Part shown: positions 27,237 through 35,519 of the stretch, piece by piece
Position numbering within the stretch: position 1 is the first letter of the stretch
Layout of the letters: the number at the start of each line of letters is the position of its first letter
From: UBA5314 sp964635975
GTDB lineage: Bacteria; Bacillota; Syntrophomonadia; Syntrophomonadales; Syntrophomonadaceae
DNA: 64,000 nucleotides
Assembly: GCA_964635975.1 (NCBI GenBank)
Contig: CAZWPO010000001.1
Span: forward strand, 186,001-250,000
Reading direction: 5' to 3'
The notes under the pieces: model-generated
Told to the model about the DNA's origin: nothing
Databases searched by the model: none
Seen by the model: the letters and a program-made list of their open reading frames with translations, nothing else
Translations under genes and position numbers: made by a program

Positions 27237-27389
27237 CAGACCACCAAAAAAGGCGTATATCTTTGTTGCTTCGAAAAACCCGCTCAATCAACGTACTATA
27301 GGTACGCCTCAATCACGGGCTTTTCGAGCGCCTCGATCTACACCTTTTTGCTCGCTCTGCCAGGGTGTCAACTTCATTGACACCCTGAG
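27235..27389 (-). repeat. 155-bp terminator-embedded element, copy A
   Basis: The element runs CTCAG...CTGAG on the minus strand and is exactly 155 bp, like copies B and C. It is flanked by a direct duplication of the gdhA terminator hairpin. It points with gdhA transcription. Internal stem 1 is a perfect 11-bp hairpin (CAGGGTGTCAA / TTGACACCCTG). Stem 2 (GAAAAGCCCG / CGGGTTTTTC) encloses a symmetric TGATTGAG internal loop and a GCGTAC/GTACGT cap. No coding potential is credible. Confidence 0.9.
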
Positions 27390-27408
27390 AACCGCCAGAG
27401 GCGGTTCT
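27388..27408 (-). terminator. Upstream duplicate of gdhA terminator hairpin, without T-tract
   Basis: This exact copy of the 27216-27236 hairpin sits right after gdhA. On the minus strand it is followed by CAGGGTG of the repeat element rather than by Ts, so it should not terminate by itself. Confidence 0.75.
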
Positions 27409-27434
27409 CTACTCCATTTGCATAGAATTATTAC

Positions 27435-28766
27435 TTATACAATTCCCTGGGCCAACATGGCGTCTGCCACTTTGAGAAATCCGGCTATATTAGCACCAAC
27501 CACCAGGTTACCTTCAAAACCATATTCTTTTGCCGCAGCACTGGAGTTCTTGTAGATGTTTACCATAATCTCTTTTAACTTGGCATCCACTTCTTCAAAG
27601 CTCCAGGACAATCTCATGCTGTTCTGACTCATTTCGAGAGCAGATGTCGCAACACCGCCAGCATTGGCGGCTTTTCCAGGTGCAAATAGAACTTTGTTGT
27701 CGAGGAAGACCTGGACTGCTTCAGGGGTCGAAGGCATATTTGCGCCTTCTCCGACAGCAAAACAACTATTAGCAATTAAAGCCTTGGCATCTGCTTCGGT
27801 AAGCTCATTCTGAGTTGCGCAGGGCAGAGCTATATCACATTTGATATTCCAGATACCGGTTCCTTCAAAGTATTTTGCATCCGGGTGATCTTTTACGTAC
27901 TCTTTGATTCTCCCTCTTTCAACTTCCTTGATTCTCTGCACAGTAGCCAGCTTGATTCCGTCCGGATCATAAATGTAACCATTGGAATCGCTCAAAGCCA
28001 CAACCTTGGCGCCCAACTGGGTCATTTTTTCAGTGGCGTAAATAGCGACATTTCCTGAACCGGAAATGACTACGGTACTTCCAGCAATTGACTTGCCGGC
28101 GTCGTTGACCATTGCTTCCACTAGATAAGACAATCCATAACCGGTCGCTTCGGTTCTGGCCAGGCTCCCGCCCCAGGTCAGTCCTTTGCCGGTAAGTACT
28201 CCTTCATAGAGACGAGTCAAGCGTTTGTACTGGCCATACATAAAGCCTATTTCACGGGCTCCAGTTCCTATATCACCGGCTGGCACATCGACATCAGCAC
28301 CGATATGACGAAACAGCTCGGTCATAAAGCTCTGGCAGAACCTCATTACTTCCCCATCTGACTTGCCTTTGGGATCAAAGTCACTACCGCCTTTACCGCC
28401 ACCTATAGGCAGTCCGGTCAAAGAATTCTTGAAAATCTGTTCAAATCCCAGGAATTTTATAATACCTTGATATACGGTGGGATGAAGCCTGATACCGCCC
28501 TTATAAGGGCCAATCGCGCTGTTGAACTGAACGCGCATTCCACGGTTGACCTGCACCTTGCCGTTGTCGTCAACCCAGGGAACCCGGAAAAATATTTGTC
28601 TTTCGGGCTCAACGATTCTTTCCAGAATGCCGGCCTTCTGATACTCGGGATGTTTATCAAATACCGGTTCCAGAGATTCTAAAACCTCTTTGACGGCCTG
28701 AAGAAACTCCGTTTCATTGGGATTTCTTTCCACAACCTGGGCATACACATCAGATACATATGACAT
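27435..28766 (-). CDS. gdhA: Glutamate dehydrogenase (hexameric, NADP-type)
   Basis: GdhA interconverts 2-oxoglutarate plus ammonia and glutamate. The 443-aa length, the PxKGGIRLHP segment (YKGGIRLHPTV), the catalytic lysine in GGGKGGSDFDPKGKS and the NADP-binding VVISGSGNVAIYA are all typical of the E. coli-like NADP form. ATG 28766 follows AAGGAGG; an upstream in-frame start at 28811 adds 15 unrelated residues. Its 3' end carries the duplicated hairpin and repeat element A. Confidence 0.95.
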   Translation of the reverse strand: MSYVSDVYAQVVERNPNETEFLQAVKEVLESLEPVFDKHPEYQKAGILERIVEPERQIFFRVPWVDDNGKVQVNRGMRVQFNSAIGPYKGGIRLHPTVYQGIIKFLGFEQIFKNSLTGLPIGGGKGGSDFDPKGKSDGEVMRFCQSFMTELFRHIGADVDVPAGDIGTGAREIGFMYGQYKRLTRLYEGVLTGKGLTWGGSLARTEATGYGLSYLVEAMVNDAGKSIAGSTVVISGSGNVAIYATEKMTQLGAKVVALSDSNGYIYDPDGIKLATVQRIKEVERGRIKEYVKDHPDAKYFEGTGIWNIKCDIALPCATQNELTEADAKALIANSCFAVGEGANMPSTPEAVQVFLDNKVLFAPGKAANAGGVATSALEMSQNSMRLSWSFEEVDAKLKEIMVNIYKNSSAAAKEYGFEGNLVVGANIAGFLKVADAMLAQGIV

Positions 28767-29388
28767 AATTATTCCTCCTTTGGAATAGTAGTGTGTCGAC
28801 CACCATACCAATTATAGATGCCGGCAAAATCCCTGTAAATAGGTTCGGAGCAGATATACTGTATGCAATACAAACTGTAGTGATCACGCCCGGATTCCAT
28901 CCAGATGTTAAGCTTAATTGTTTCTAAACACTTGCGTTCAGTACTTTCTGAAATAGCTTAAATATCATTGATCATTCGTAAAGACTGCTCTTTGGCAAGC
29001 TTTTTTCCTCGCATAATGCATCGAATGCTTGATGTCCAGTTTGCAGCCATTTGTCCCGTCGTCCCCGCCATTACATTTATATTGCCTGTATTAACATTTT
29101 TGTTTCCTATTTTGCAGTTTTATATGCTTACCTAATTAAGCACAATAACTATAAACAAGTTGCTATCATCACATTCCCCATTTTTATAAGGATGTTACGG
29201 TACTCTTCCCGGTCGGCTTAGCATTGATATTGTGATAACAGGAGCATAACATGGCAGCTGTACCTGCCTTGAGGCTAAGCAACCTATATATCGTGCAAAA
29301 TGGCACAAGCGCATTGTGTGCAGCTTGCCTAAATAATACAATTAAGTTAGGATATTAGGTCGGTCGGTTTAAAAGGAGGGTGGCGTTG
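28767..29388. other. 622-bp non-coding spacer between gdhA and a small plus-strand gene
   Basis: No supported gene is seen in either strand. The stretch is AT-rich and holds short hairpins such as GGCAG/CTGCC near 29253-29268. It contains the divergent promoter regions of gdhA and of the 29389 gene, but no promoter could be assigned with confidence. Confidence 0.4.
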
Positions 29389-29574
29389 ATGAAGTACATT
29401 TCAGTAGTGGTTCCGGAAGAGGTAGACCGTGAATTACGTTTTGCCTGTGCTGACCAGGCCACAACTAAATCACGTTTGGTAAGGAAACTCATCGAAGACT
29501 ATCTGGAAGAATGGAAGTTAAAATTTGAAAGCAGCGGATCCCATATTGCATCGGATAACGAAGATCAGGGTTAA
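29389..29574 (+). CDS. Small ribbon-helix-helix-like protein
   Basis: The 61-aa protein starts at ATG 29389, 8 nt after GGAGGG. Its first half (KYISVVVPEEVDRELRFACADQATTKSRLVRKLIEDYLEEW) looks like a CopG/Arc-type ribbon-helix-helix: a short beta strand, then two helices. Such proteins bind DNA as dimers. The C-terminus is acidic and probably disordered. A strong terminator follows at 29610, so it is a single-gene unit. No toxin partner is seen next to it. Confidence 0.65.
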   Translation: MKYISVVVPEEVDRELRFACADQATTKSRLVRKLIEDYLEEWKLKFESSGSHIASDNEDQG

Positions 29575-29609
29575 ACAAGACATAGATATATAACTTCAAG
29601 ATCGGTATT

Positions 29610-29640
29610 ACCGGATGATTATTTCATCCGGTTTTTCTTT
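29610..29640 (+). terminator. Rho-independent terminator
   Basis: ACCGGATGA and TCATCCGGT form a 9-bp stem, followed by TTTTTCTTTTT on the plus strand. It ends the transcript of the ribbon-helix-helix gene. Confidence 0.9.
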
Positions 29641-29793
29641 TTCTGATATTCGTTTAAATTAGTAAGTTATCACATCCGTTCACCTATTCCCTCCCTTTTT
29701 TACAACACTTTGCTCCTTGCTGCTATTATGTTGTGATGTTAACATATTAATAGGATGTGATGTTGTTAATTTGTTATAAGGGAGGGGATTACC

Positions 29794-29892
29794 GTGACGG
29801 CCATCGCAGCCGCTGCAGCAATCGTTTTAATGCTAGTTTGTGGTACTGTAAGCAACCTGTATGTTTTCAAGAATGTTTATTTAAATAGCTGA
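29794..29892 (+). CDS. 32-aa hydrophobic small protein
   Basis: A GTG at 29794 follows GGGAGGGG by 6 nt and opens a 32-codon frame with one membrane helix (AIAAAAAIVLMLVCGTV) and a short polar tail. The strong ribosome binding site argues for translation. It lies 36 bp upstream of the 29929 gene, also a membrane protein, so the two are probably co-expressed. No family is recognised. Confidence 0.45.
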   Translation: MTAIAAAAAIVLMLVCGTVSNLYVFKNVYLNS

Positions 29893-29928
29893 TGTCTTTA
29901 TTGATGCTGGAGAAGTGAGGTGAACATA

Positions 29929-30243
29929 ATGACCGCTTTACAAAAAACATTTCTGATGTATACTTTCGTATACTTTCTGGTGAAAGGCGGCTTATTTGTT
30001 GCTTTATATGTCGCCTTGATAATGGTTGAAAAAGACGCCCGCATGCGTTTTGCCAAGCTGAGAGTCTTCCTCAATAACAAGAGAGCCGGGGAAGAGGAAA
30101 GATGGGCTACGGCATATAGACTCCTGGCGGAGCGAGAAGCTATGCGCAATGCGGAAGAACAGTCAGTACCGGAACTTGTTCCTCAGCCAGCGATTGTAGG
30201 TGCGCCGGCTATTCTGTCAGAGCAGAAACCTATCGCCGCTTAA
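29929..30243 (+). CDS. Small membrane protein, unknown
   Basis: The 104-aa protein has one N-terminal membrane helix (residues ~8-32, MYTFVYFLVKGGLFVALYVALIMV). A basic, helical middle follows (RFAKLRVFLNNKRAGEEERWATAYRLLAERE), then a proline/alanine-rich tail. ATG 29929 follows GAGGTGA. The membrane helix followed by a charged helix suggests a membrane-anchored scaffold, but no family is recognised. Its 3' end carries a duplicated terminator hairpin with repeat element B. Confidence 0.6.
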   Translation: MTALQKTFLMYTFVYFLVKGGLFVALYVALIMVEKDARMRFAKLRVFLNNKRAGEEERWATAYRLLAEREAMRNAEEQSVPELVPQPAIVGAPAILSEQKPIAA

Positions 30244-30268
30244 ATTTCAAGAAAACAAACATTAAAAA

Positions 30269-30298
30269 AGGCCGCGCTCCATTTATTAAGCGCGGTCT
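30269..30298 (+). terminator. Upstream duplicate terminator hairpin without T-tract
   Basis: AGGCCGCGCT and AGCGCGGTCT arms form a hairpin right after the 29929 gene, but CAGTTTG of repeat element B follows instead of Ts. It matches the hairpin at 30450-30479 at 28 of 30 positions. Confidence 0.75.
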
Positions 30299-30451
30299 CA
30301 GTTTGTCAAAGAAGTTGGCAAGCTGGCAGGGCGAGCAAAGAAGTTGTAGATCGAGGCGCTCGGAAAGCCCGTGATTGAGGCGTACCTGAGTACGTTGATT
30401 GAGTGGGGTTTCCGAAGCAACAAAGATATACAGCTTTTTTGACGGTCTGAG
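30297..30451 (+). repeat. 155-bp terminator-embedded element, copy B
   Basis: The element runs CTCAG...CTGAG on the plus strand, the same direction as the preceding gene, and is exactly 155 bp. Stem 1 is CAGTTTGTCAA / TTGGCAAGCTG (two wobble pairs). Stem 2 is GGAAAGCCCG / TGGGGTTTCC around the same double TGATTGAG loop. It differs from copies A and C by scattered substitutions and two single-base indels that cancel out. Confidence 0.9.
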
Positions 30452-30479
30452 GCCGCGCTTCATTTATAAAGCGCGGTCT
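30450..30479 (+). terminator. Downstream terminator hairpin of the 29929 gene
   Basis: The second copy of the AGGCCGCGCT...GCGCGGTCT hairpin is followed by TTTTG, so it is the functional terminator of this transcript after the repeat element. Confidence 0.8.
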
Positions 30480-30501
30480 TTTGCTATGTGCTGCTCAAAT
30501 G

Positions 30502-30849
30502 CTAGAAAGCTGCTTCGATATGTTCGATCACCGGGTCGCCATCCTTGAGCATTATGCTAAGCACATCAAATCGCATCTCTGCAAAGGGTCTATCCAGGCT
30601 TCCCAAAAAGGCTAGAGCTGTCTTTCTTATATGGTCTCTTTTCTTGATTGTTACAGCCTCCTCCGGCATACCGTACTTCGTGTTGGTTCTGGTTTTTACT
30701 TCAACGAATATTACTGATTTTTCGTATTCACAAATTATGTCAATCTCCCCGTAAGGGGTCCTATAATTACGGTAAATGATTCGATATCCCTTGTTGACCA
30801 AATAACGGGCAGCCAGGTCTTCTCCCTTTTTGCCAGTTTTATGATTCAC
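30502..30849 (-). CDS. YraN/UPF0102 family putative endonuclease
   Basis: The 115-aa protein has the nuclease-like fold motif of the family: GEDLAARYLVNKGYRIIYRNYRTPYGEIDIICEY split by GE and ID, then VIFVEVKTRT (the D...ExK pattern). Family members resemble Holliday-junction resolvases, but their biological role is unproven. The GTG start at 30849 overlaps the stop of the FlhB-like gene by 4 nt, so the two are translationally coupled. Confidence 0.88.
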   Translation of the reverse strand: MNHKTGKKGEDLAARYLVNKGYRIIYRNYRTPYGEIDIICEYEKSVIFVEVKTRTNTKYGMPEEAVTIKKRDHIRKTALAFLGSLDRPFAEMRFDVLSIMLKDGDPVIEHIEAAF

Positions 30850-31121
30850 GCCTTCACCCTTTCATAGCTTTTATCCATTCTATAGATAAAGGCTAATATT
30901 TCTGCAACAATGCCATACAGCTCCGGGGGTATCTGTTCATAGAAGTCCAGGGCCATCAAGTAGTCAGCTAATTGTTTGTCCTCTTTGACAGGAATCCCAT
31001 TTTCTTGGGCTAACGATTCTATTCTCTCAGCAATAAGGCCTCTACCTTTAGCTACGACGGTCGGTGCAGCATCTTTTTTACGGTCATAGCGAAGGGCTAC
31101 AGCTTTTTTCTGTTCATCCAC
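30846..31121 (-). CDS. FlhB/YscU C-terminal-like export switch protein
   Basis: The 91-aa protein matches the cytoplasmic C-terminal domain of FlhB (KAVALRYDRKKDAAPTVVAKGRG, then PVKEDKQLADYLM). It lacks the membrane part and the canonical NPTH cleavage motif. Such stand-alone FlhB-like proteins follow a FliK-like gene in many clostridia, as here. A role in flagellar export control is inferred only. Confidence 0.85.
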   Translation of the reverse strand: MDEQKKAVALRYDRKKDAAPTVVAKGRGLIAERIESLAQENGIPVKEDKQLADYLMALDFYEQIPPELYGIVAEILAFIYRMDKSYERVKA

Positions 31122-31132
31122 CGTATTCCCCC

Positions 31133-32743
31133 CTAAACTGTGATATCGATGCGCAAAAAACGCAGATCTTCGAAGTTCGCTTCCAAGCCGGTTCTAAGTC
31201 TGATCTCCTCTTTTATGCTGCTTACTATGATCCCCCGGTTGTCTACCTGATAACCCTGTGCAGACAATGCGCTGGTGAGCCCTTCCAATTTGCCTTCCAG
31301 AAAGCTCCCCACTCCCGGGTTTTCTACAACTCCCTTGAGGCCCAACTGACCCTTCCTCGCCCAATCAACATGGAACAACACCCGACCCATGTTCAATGTA
31401 TCCAGTGCTACCACCATGCTCAGCCGGTCTGCTTCTTTCAGCCCTGGTTGAGAACTATCCCGGTTTACCCTCAATTGGACCTGACGATGCTGACTGTCTA
31501 TCTGGACTGGGAAAGACAGATAAAAAGCGGCATTAAGATTTTCCTGGCCGTTGAAGGTCCTGCTAAGATAATTAACCATTTGCTGCGCGCCAAGCTCTTT
31601 TTCAAGTTCTGATAAACGTGCGAGCAATTCCCTTCCCACGGGAGTTTGGTCGTTTTCCAGCTTCACCAGCAGATCCCGGACCGTTTCCATGCTCGTGACA
31701 TACGACCTGGTTTCCCCGGTCCGCGCCTCCATCTTTTCGGTATTTATCTTAATATCATCCTGGAAATTTATTACTATCTCTTTAAGTAAGTCCTGGATCA
31801 AGCCTAAAGTTTGTCTGCTGACTGCTTCTCGCTGACCGGCAGATGGCAAAATCATTTCATTTATCGAATTCTCAGCTGCACTCCGGGTAGCTGTGTAAGC
31901 AGTGCTCTGGGTACGGGCCGTAGTATCAATCTGGCTGGGCGTGTCGTCGCTTTTCGGATTCGTCGGGTTGCTGCCATCTGCTTCCGATTGCTGGGGCAAA
32001 TTGGTCTGAAGCAGATTGCTCGATGTTGGCGAAGTCTCTTCCCCGACAAAGATGGCATGGGCTCCTGAGGATGTGGTTTTAGCCTGCTGAACAGCTGCTT
32101 CACCTCGCGAAGGTATGCTGAACTGGGCGGGAGTCTGCGTGCTGTTGCTCACGGTATCGATATTTTTATCAAGCGCTTGCGAAAGGTTTTCTACCAATTT
32201 CCCCATATCCTGGACCGCTGAAAAATAATGGGAGATTGTGATAAGAGTCGGTTCATCCAGCGGCAGTTTTCCTGCCATGGTCAATACTGCAAGCTCAACA
32301 TTCTGATGGCTGTATCCCCCCAAAACCTTCAACCCGCGACTGGCTTCATTAATGTTATCCCTAGTAGCAGGCAATCCATACTGAAGTAGTTTCTTGGCCA
32401 GCGTCAGGTTCTGTGGATCGGCGTTAAATCCGATTGTTTTGAGGCTTTCAGCAAGGCTGCTTTCGCCCCATTGGGCTAGTGTATCAGCAGTAACTAATTT
32501 CAGATATATGCGACCATCCTTGAAATCTTCCACGGAAAGAAAAACCTGCTGACCTTTTTCCACACTCACTTCACTCAAGGCTTCCACTAATTTACCCTGG
32601 ATCAGCAGGCTTATATTACCATCGCTTTTTACCTCCTGAACGAGACCTCCGACTATCTCTCCTTTGTTCAGGACCAGTCCCGGCGCATTATTCGATTTAA
32701 TGTTAAGCATCAAGTTGGTCAAAGAGACCTGGCTGCTGAACAT
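31133..32743 (-). CDS. Large FliK-like protein of unknown role
   Basis: The 536-aa protein has a serine/threonine/glutamine-rich low-complexity middle (residues ~200-310). Its C-terminal region (QVQLRVNRDSS, VVALDTLNMGRVLFHVDWARKGQLGLKGVV) resembles the hook-length control domain of FliK. The N-terminal ~120 residues form an SH3/OB-like beta-rich region. AGGAGG precedes ATG 32743, which lies inside the end of rnhB. The order rnhB-FliK-like-FlhB-like-yraN is a common clostridial cluster. No flagellar structural gene is nearby. Confidence 0.7.
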   Translation of the reverse strand: MFSSQVSLTNLMLNIKSNNAPGLVLNKGEIVGGLVQEVKSDGNISLLIQGKLVEALSEVSVEKGQQVFLSVEDFKDGRIYLKLVTADTLAQWGESSLAESLKTIGFNADPQNLTLAKKLLQYGLPATRDNINEASRGLKVLGGYSHQNVELAVLTMAGKLPLDEPTLITISHYFSAVQDMGKLVENLSQALDKNIDTVSNSTQTPAQFSIPSRGEAAVQQAKTTSSGAHAIFVGEETSPTSSNLLQTNLPQQSEADGSNPTNPKSDDTPSQIDTTARTQSTAYTATRSAAENSINEMILPSAGQREAVSRQTLGLIQDLLKEIVINFQDDIKINTEKMEARTGETRSYVTSMETVRDLLVKLENDQTPVGRELLARLSELEKELGAQQMVNYLSRTFNGQENLNAAFYLSFPVQIDSQHRQVQLRVNRDSSQPGLKEADRLSMVVALDTLNMGRVLFHVDWARKGQLGLKGVVENPGVGSFLEGKLEGLTSALSAQGYQVDNRGIIVSSIKEEIRLRTGLEANFEDLRFLRIDITV

Positions 32744-33401
32744 CGTTTCCTCCTATCACTAATGACTTTACCGGTTCAAAACTAGCTCGATGCGCATCAC
32801 TTACTCCCAGTGAAAATAACGCTGCTACGTGTTCCTTGGTGGCATAACCCTTGTGATTTCCAAACCCGTAGCCCGGATATAGAGTTTCCATATTATCCAT
32901 CAGCGCATCCCGCTCTACTTTGGCTATTATTGAAGCGCAGGCTATGGAAATACTTAGATTATCTCCCTTGATGATCGATTTCTGTTTAATTCTTATATCG
33001 GGAAGCTGAAGCGCATCGATTAGAATAAAATCGGGACTTATGCTGAGCTCCCGGATAGCCAGGCTCATGGCTTCCCTGGTAGCGTTTAAAATGTTGATTT
33101 TGTCCAGATAGGGTGGATAGATCGCGGCAAGCGCCCAGGCCAGTGCTTTTTTCTTTATTTCCACAGCCAGCTTGCTGCGTCTATTGGCACTCAATTTCTT
33201 CGAGTCATTCACCCCTCCGATAAGGCAACCAGGGGGAAGAATCACGGCCGCGCACACTACTGGTCCCGCAATACAACCACGACCCACTTCATCGACTCCA
33301 GCTATATGTACAAATCCCTCTCTAGCTGCTTCCATCTCATACTGACTTAGAGCAAGAAGGCGGCTTTTTTCTGAAGGATCTAGACTGCTTTTAGACAACA
33401 T
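32703..33401 (-). CDS. rnhB: Ribonuclease HII
   Basis: RNase HII cuts RNA in RNA-DNA hybrids, including single ribonucleotides in DNA. The 232-aa protein has the acidic active site DEVGRG in IAGVDEVGRGCIAGPVV and the later aspartates (ILIDALQLP). The GNHKGYATKEH segment of the substrate-binding loop is present. The first ~30 residues are an extra helical extension seen in Firmicutes. It overlaps the FliK-like gene by 41 nt. Confidence 0.95.
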   Translation of the reverse strand: MLSKSSLDPSEKSRLLALSQYEMEAAREGFVHIAGVDEVGRGCIAGPVVCAAVILPPGCLIGGVNDSKKLSANRRSKLAVEIKKKALAWALAAIYPPYLDKINILNATREAMSLAIRELSISPDFILIDALQLPDIRIKQKSIIKGDNLSISIACASIIAKVERDALMDNMETLYPGYGFGNHKGYATKEHVAALFSLGVSDAHRASFEPVKSLVIGGNDVQQPGLFDQLDA

Positions 33402-33567
33402 CGTTAATCCCCTTATTATATGAATAACCTGAGTTAGATCAGGATCAAAAGCAAAAACGGGCCTCTAAGCTGTAATGCTGTTGTCTTGCGTCCGGTTTGT
33501 TTGGCCCAATCTTTTACCAATTATACCACAAGTATTAACGCACAATTATTGATAAAAGCCTAGAAAA

Positions 33568-33600
33568 GGGCCTCTTACGATCATCTGATCTAAGAGGCCC
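33568..33600 (-). terminator. Rho-independent terminator of the butyrate operon
   Basis: GGGCCTCTTA and TAAGAGGCCC form a 10-bp stem, with TTTTCT following on the minus strand. It lies about 50 bp after the last CoA-transferase gene. Confidence 0.8.
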
Positions 33601-33649
33601 ATACCAAATGGGGGCTATATTATAGGTAGGGAGGAAACTTTATACCCCT

Positions 33650-34462
33650 TTACGGGAGGAATATGCCCTCTGGATCCACCACTTTATATAGGAGCTCCAA
33701 CTCCCCATAGGTGGGAGGAACGGTTTCCCCACTGCATCTCGATATATTGAGATCGAAACTGCAGTTATCCTTAACCTGTTCCGCTGTAAAACCGGGATGA
33801 ACGGTATCCAGGTATATAATCCCTTCTTGATCAAAACGAAATACTCCCATGTTGGTTATAACGGCAGTAACACCACCCCTGAAGTACTTGCCGTAGACTT
33901 CTTTCTTGGGCACAAATTCTCCAGAAGGCCACTTTCGGATGTGCCAGCCCGGTGATGTTATATAGTCGACATTCTCTTTGAAACGGCGCTTTTCCTGAAC
34001 CATAATAAATACTGTCTTACGCGCCAGAGCATTAATATCAGGATTTCCGCCGCTGCCCGTAAAACGCTTGCTGGGGTCTGCATAATCGCCGACTACAGTG
34101 GTGTTGACATTGCCGTATTTATCGATCTCCGCCCCGCCTAGAAAAGCCAAGTCTACATAACCACGATGCAGATTGCAATAGAACGCCTCCGTCAAACCTG
34201 CTGCGATTGAGGCGTTATGCGCACAGCGGGCATCGCCCACAGAAGTCGGCAGATCAATCGGTCTTCCATCTATGCTGCCCGCTTCATAAATGCAGACAGA
34301 ATTAGGGGCGTTATTCTTCTGAGCAAGCATGATTGCCAGCATCGGCAGTCCGGTTCCGGCAAACACCACATCCCCATCGTTGACCTCGCGGGCCGCGGCT
34401 ACCGCCAGTAAGTCTGCTCCTTTATATTCTCCTGGTTTTGCAAACTCGTTAGCTCTGCTCAT
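33650..34462 (-). CDS. CoA-transferase subunit B (glutaconate CoA-transferase family)
   Basis: The 270-aa protein is the beta subunit of a two-subunit family I CoA-transferase. The probable catalytic glutamate is in CIYEAGSIDGRP, as in GctB. Other family features are NTTVVGDYADPSKRFTGSGGN and the glycine-rich N-terminus. Its ATG shares one base with the stop of the alpha subunit gene. As part of a butyrate oxidation operon it would move CoA between acyl groups, perhaps activating butyrate with acetyl-CoA; the substrate is inferred. Confidence 0.85.
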   Translation of the reverse strand: MSRANEFAKPGEYKGADLLAVAAAREVNDGDVVFAGTGLPMLAIMLAQKNNAPNSVCIYEAGSIDGRPIDLPTSVGDARCAHNASIAAGLTEAFYCNLHRGYVDLAFLGGAEIDKYGNVNTTVVGDYADPSKRFTGSGGNPDINALARKTVFIMVQEKRRFKENVDYITSPGWHIRKWPSGEFVPKKEVYGKYFRGGVTAVITNMGVFRFDQEGIIYLDTVHPGFTAEQVKDNCSFDLNISRCSGETVPPTYGELELLYKVVDPEGIFLP

Positions 34463-35439
34463 TATCTCGACCCCCTTTTCACCCTCGTTGAGTATCCAAG
34501 CATAGTGTTTGCTCTTAATTTATCCAATCTTTCGATGCCTAGTTTGTAAAGGTACTCCTGGTGGTCTTCCACCCCGAAAATCCATTCCTGCGCCCATTTA
34601 TCGTAGCCCTCCTGGCTTTTCGAAGCAGCGTAGAAGGCGCGAATAAAATCAGCGTCAACGTCATAGCAGAACTGGGAACCAGTGGGGTGAGCACCCCAGG
34701 GGCATTCCACAATATAGTCCACCATATAGCCAGTAGCCAGGTTGCGGTTGGGCTCCCTCCGGAGATACTCATCAGGTACTATTTCCTCAGCCAGAACGAT
34801 CACTTTGTCCGCTGCCCTTATCGCTTCGGCATCGGTGTAGGTTTGTGCATTAACCCTTACAATACCGCTGTCACTTACTGTCTGAGCGTAAATCAACGCC
34901 CAATCCGGGTTAGCAGCAGGCATCAAGGCTATTTCCCCCATATCATAGAAGGGATCGCTGTGCATCACATATTTTTGCCTGGGTATTTTAGGATTGGAAC
35001 CATCCCTTAAACCAGCCTTTTTCAACATGTCGTACTCGGGATTAAGAATGTCTGTTCCCAACGAACAGGCTGTTGGAAAAAAGGGAAGACCATAAGCCCC
35101 TGCCAGCAAACGGGCCACAACCTGGGCATGACTGTAGTCTTCAACAATAAAGCTTTTATCAACATGAGCGGCTGCAATTCTCTCACCCAGTTTTCCATAC
35201 AGTTCATGCCCAGCCCAGCAGGACTCCCATATTCCCAGACACCCTCCTCCGGCCAGAACTTCCGTTTGGGTTCCGCCGTTGACTTCGAAAAGGTGCAGGT
35301 TCTTCTTCTGTTGGCGAACGAGTTCGTAAACCAGTGCCATGGGCCGACGCCAAATAGTAAATCCACTGAAGGTTATCATGTCGCCATCCTTGATCAGGCT
35401 GGCAACTTCTTTGATTGTCGATCTCTGTACCTTTGCCAT
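34462..35439 (-). CDS. CoA-transferase subunit A (glutaconate CoA-transferase family)
   Basis: The 325-aa protein matches GctA-like alpha subunits, with an N-terminal DGDMITFSGFTIWRRPMALVYELVRQ stretch and a long middle with YDMGEIALMPAANPDWALIYAQ. It forms the heteromer with the next gene product. It lies 80 bp after the acyl-CoA dehydrogenase and belongs to the six-gene butyrate operon. Related clostridial enzymes act on glutaconate, acetate or short fatty acids, so the exact substrate is open. Confidence 0.85.
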   Translation of the reverse strand: MAKVQRSTIKEVASLIKDGDMITFSGFTIWRRPMALVYELVRQQKKNLHLFEVNGGTQTEVLAGGGCLGIWESCWAGHELYGKLGERIAAAHVDKSFIVEDYSHAQVVARLLAGAYGLPFFPTACSLGTDILNPEYDMLKKAGLRDGSNPKIPRQKYVMHSDPFYDMGEIALMPAANPDWALIYAQTVSDSGIVRVNAQTYTDAEAIRAADKVIVLAEEIVPDEYLRREPNRNLATGYMVDYIVECPWGAHPTGSQFCYDVDADFIRAFYAASKSQEGYDKWAQEWIFGVEDHQEYLYKLGIERLDKLRANTMLGYSTRVKRGSR

Positions 35440-35519
35440 TATATCCCTCCCTAATGCTTGCGAAGCTGCACGGGTCGTATCATGGTCTACACATGAGAAA
35501 TGCCTGCAGACAACAGGCT

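Noticed and set aside
30230..30463. 77-aa open frame across repeat element B, similar to an 84-aa frame at 47638-47892 across element C
   Set aside because: The shared peptide arises only because both frames read through the same 155-bp repeat on the strand opposite to transcription. They have no ribosome binding site, and the base changes follow RNA pairing rather than codons.
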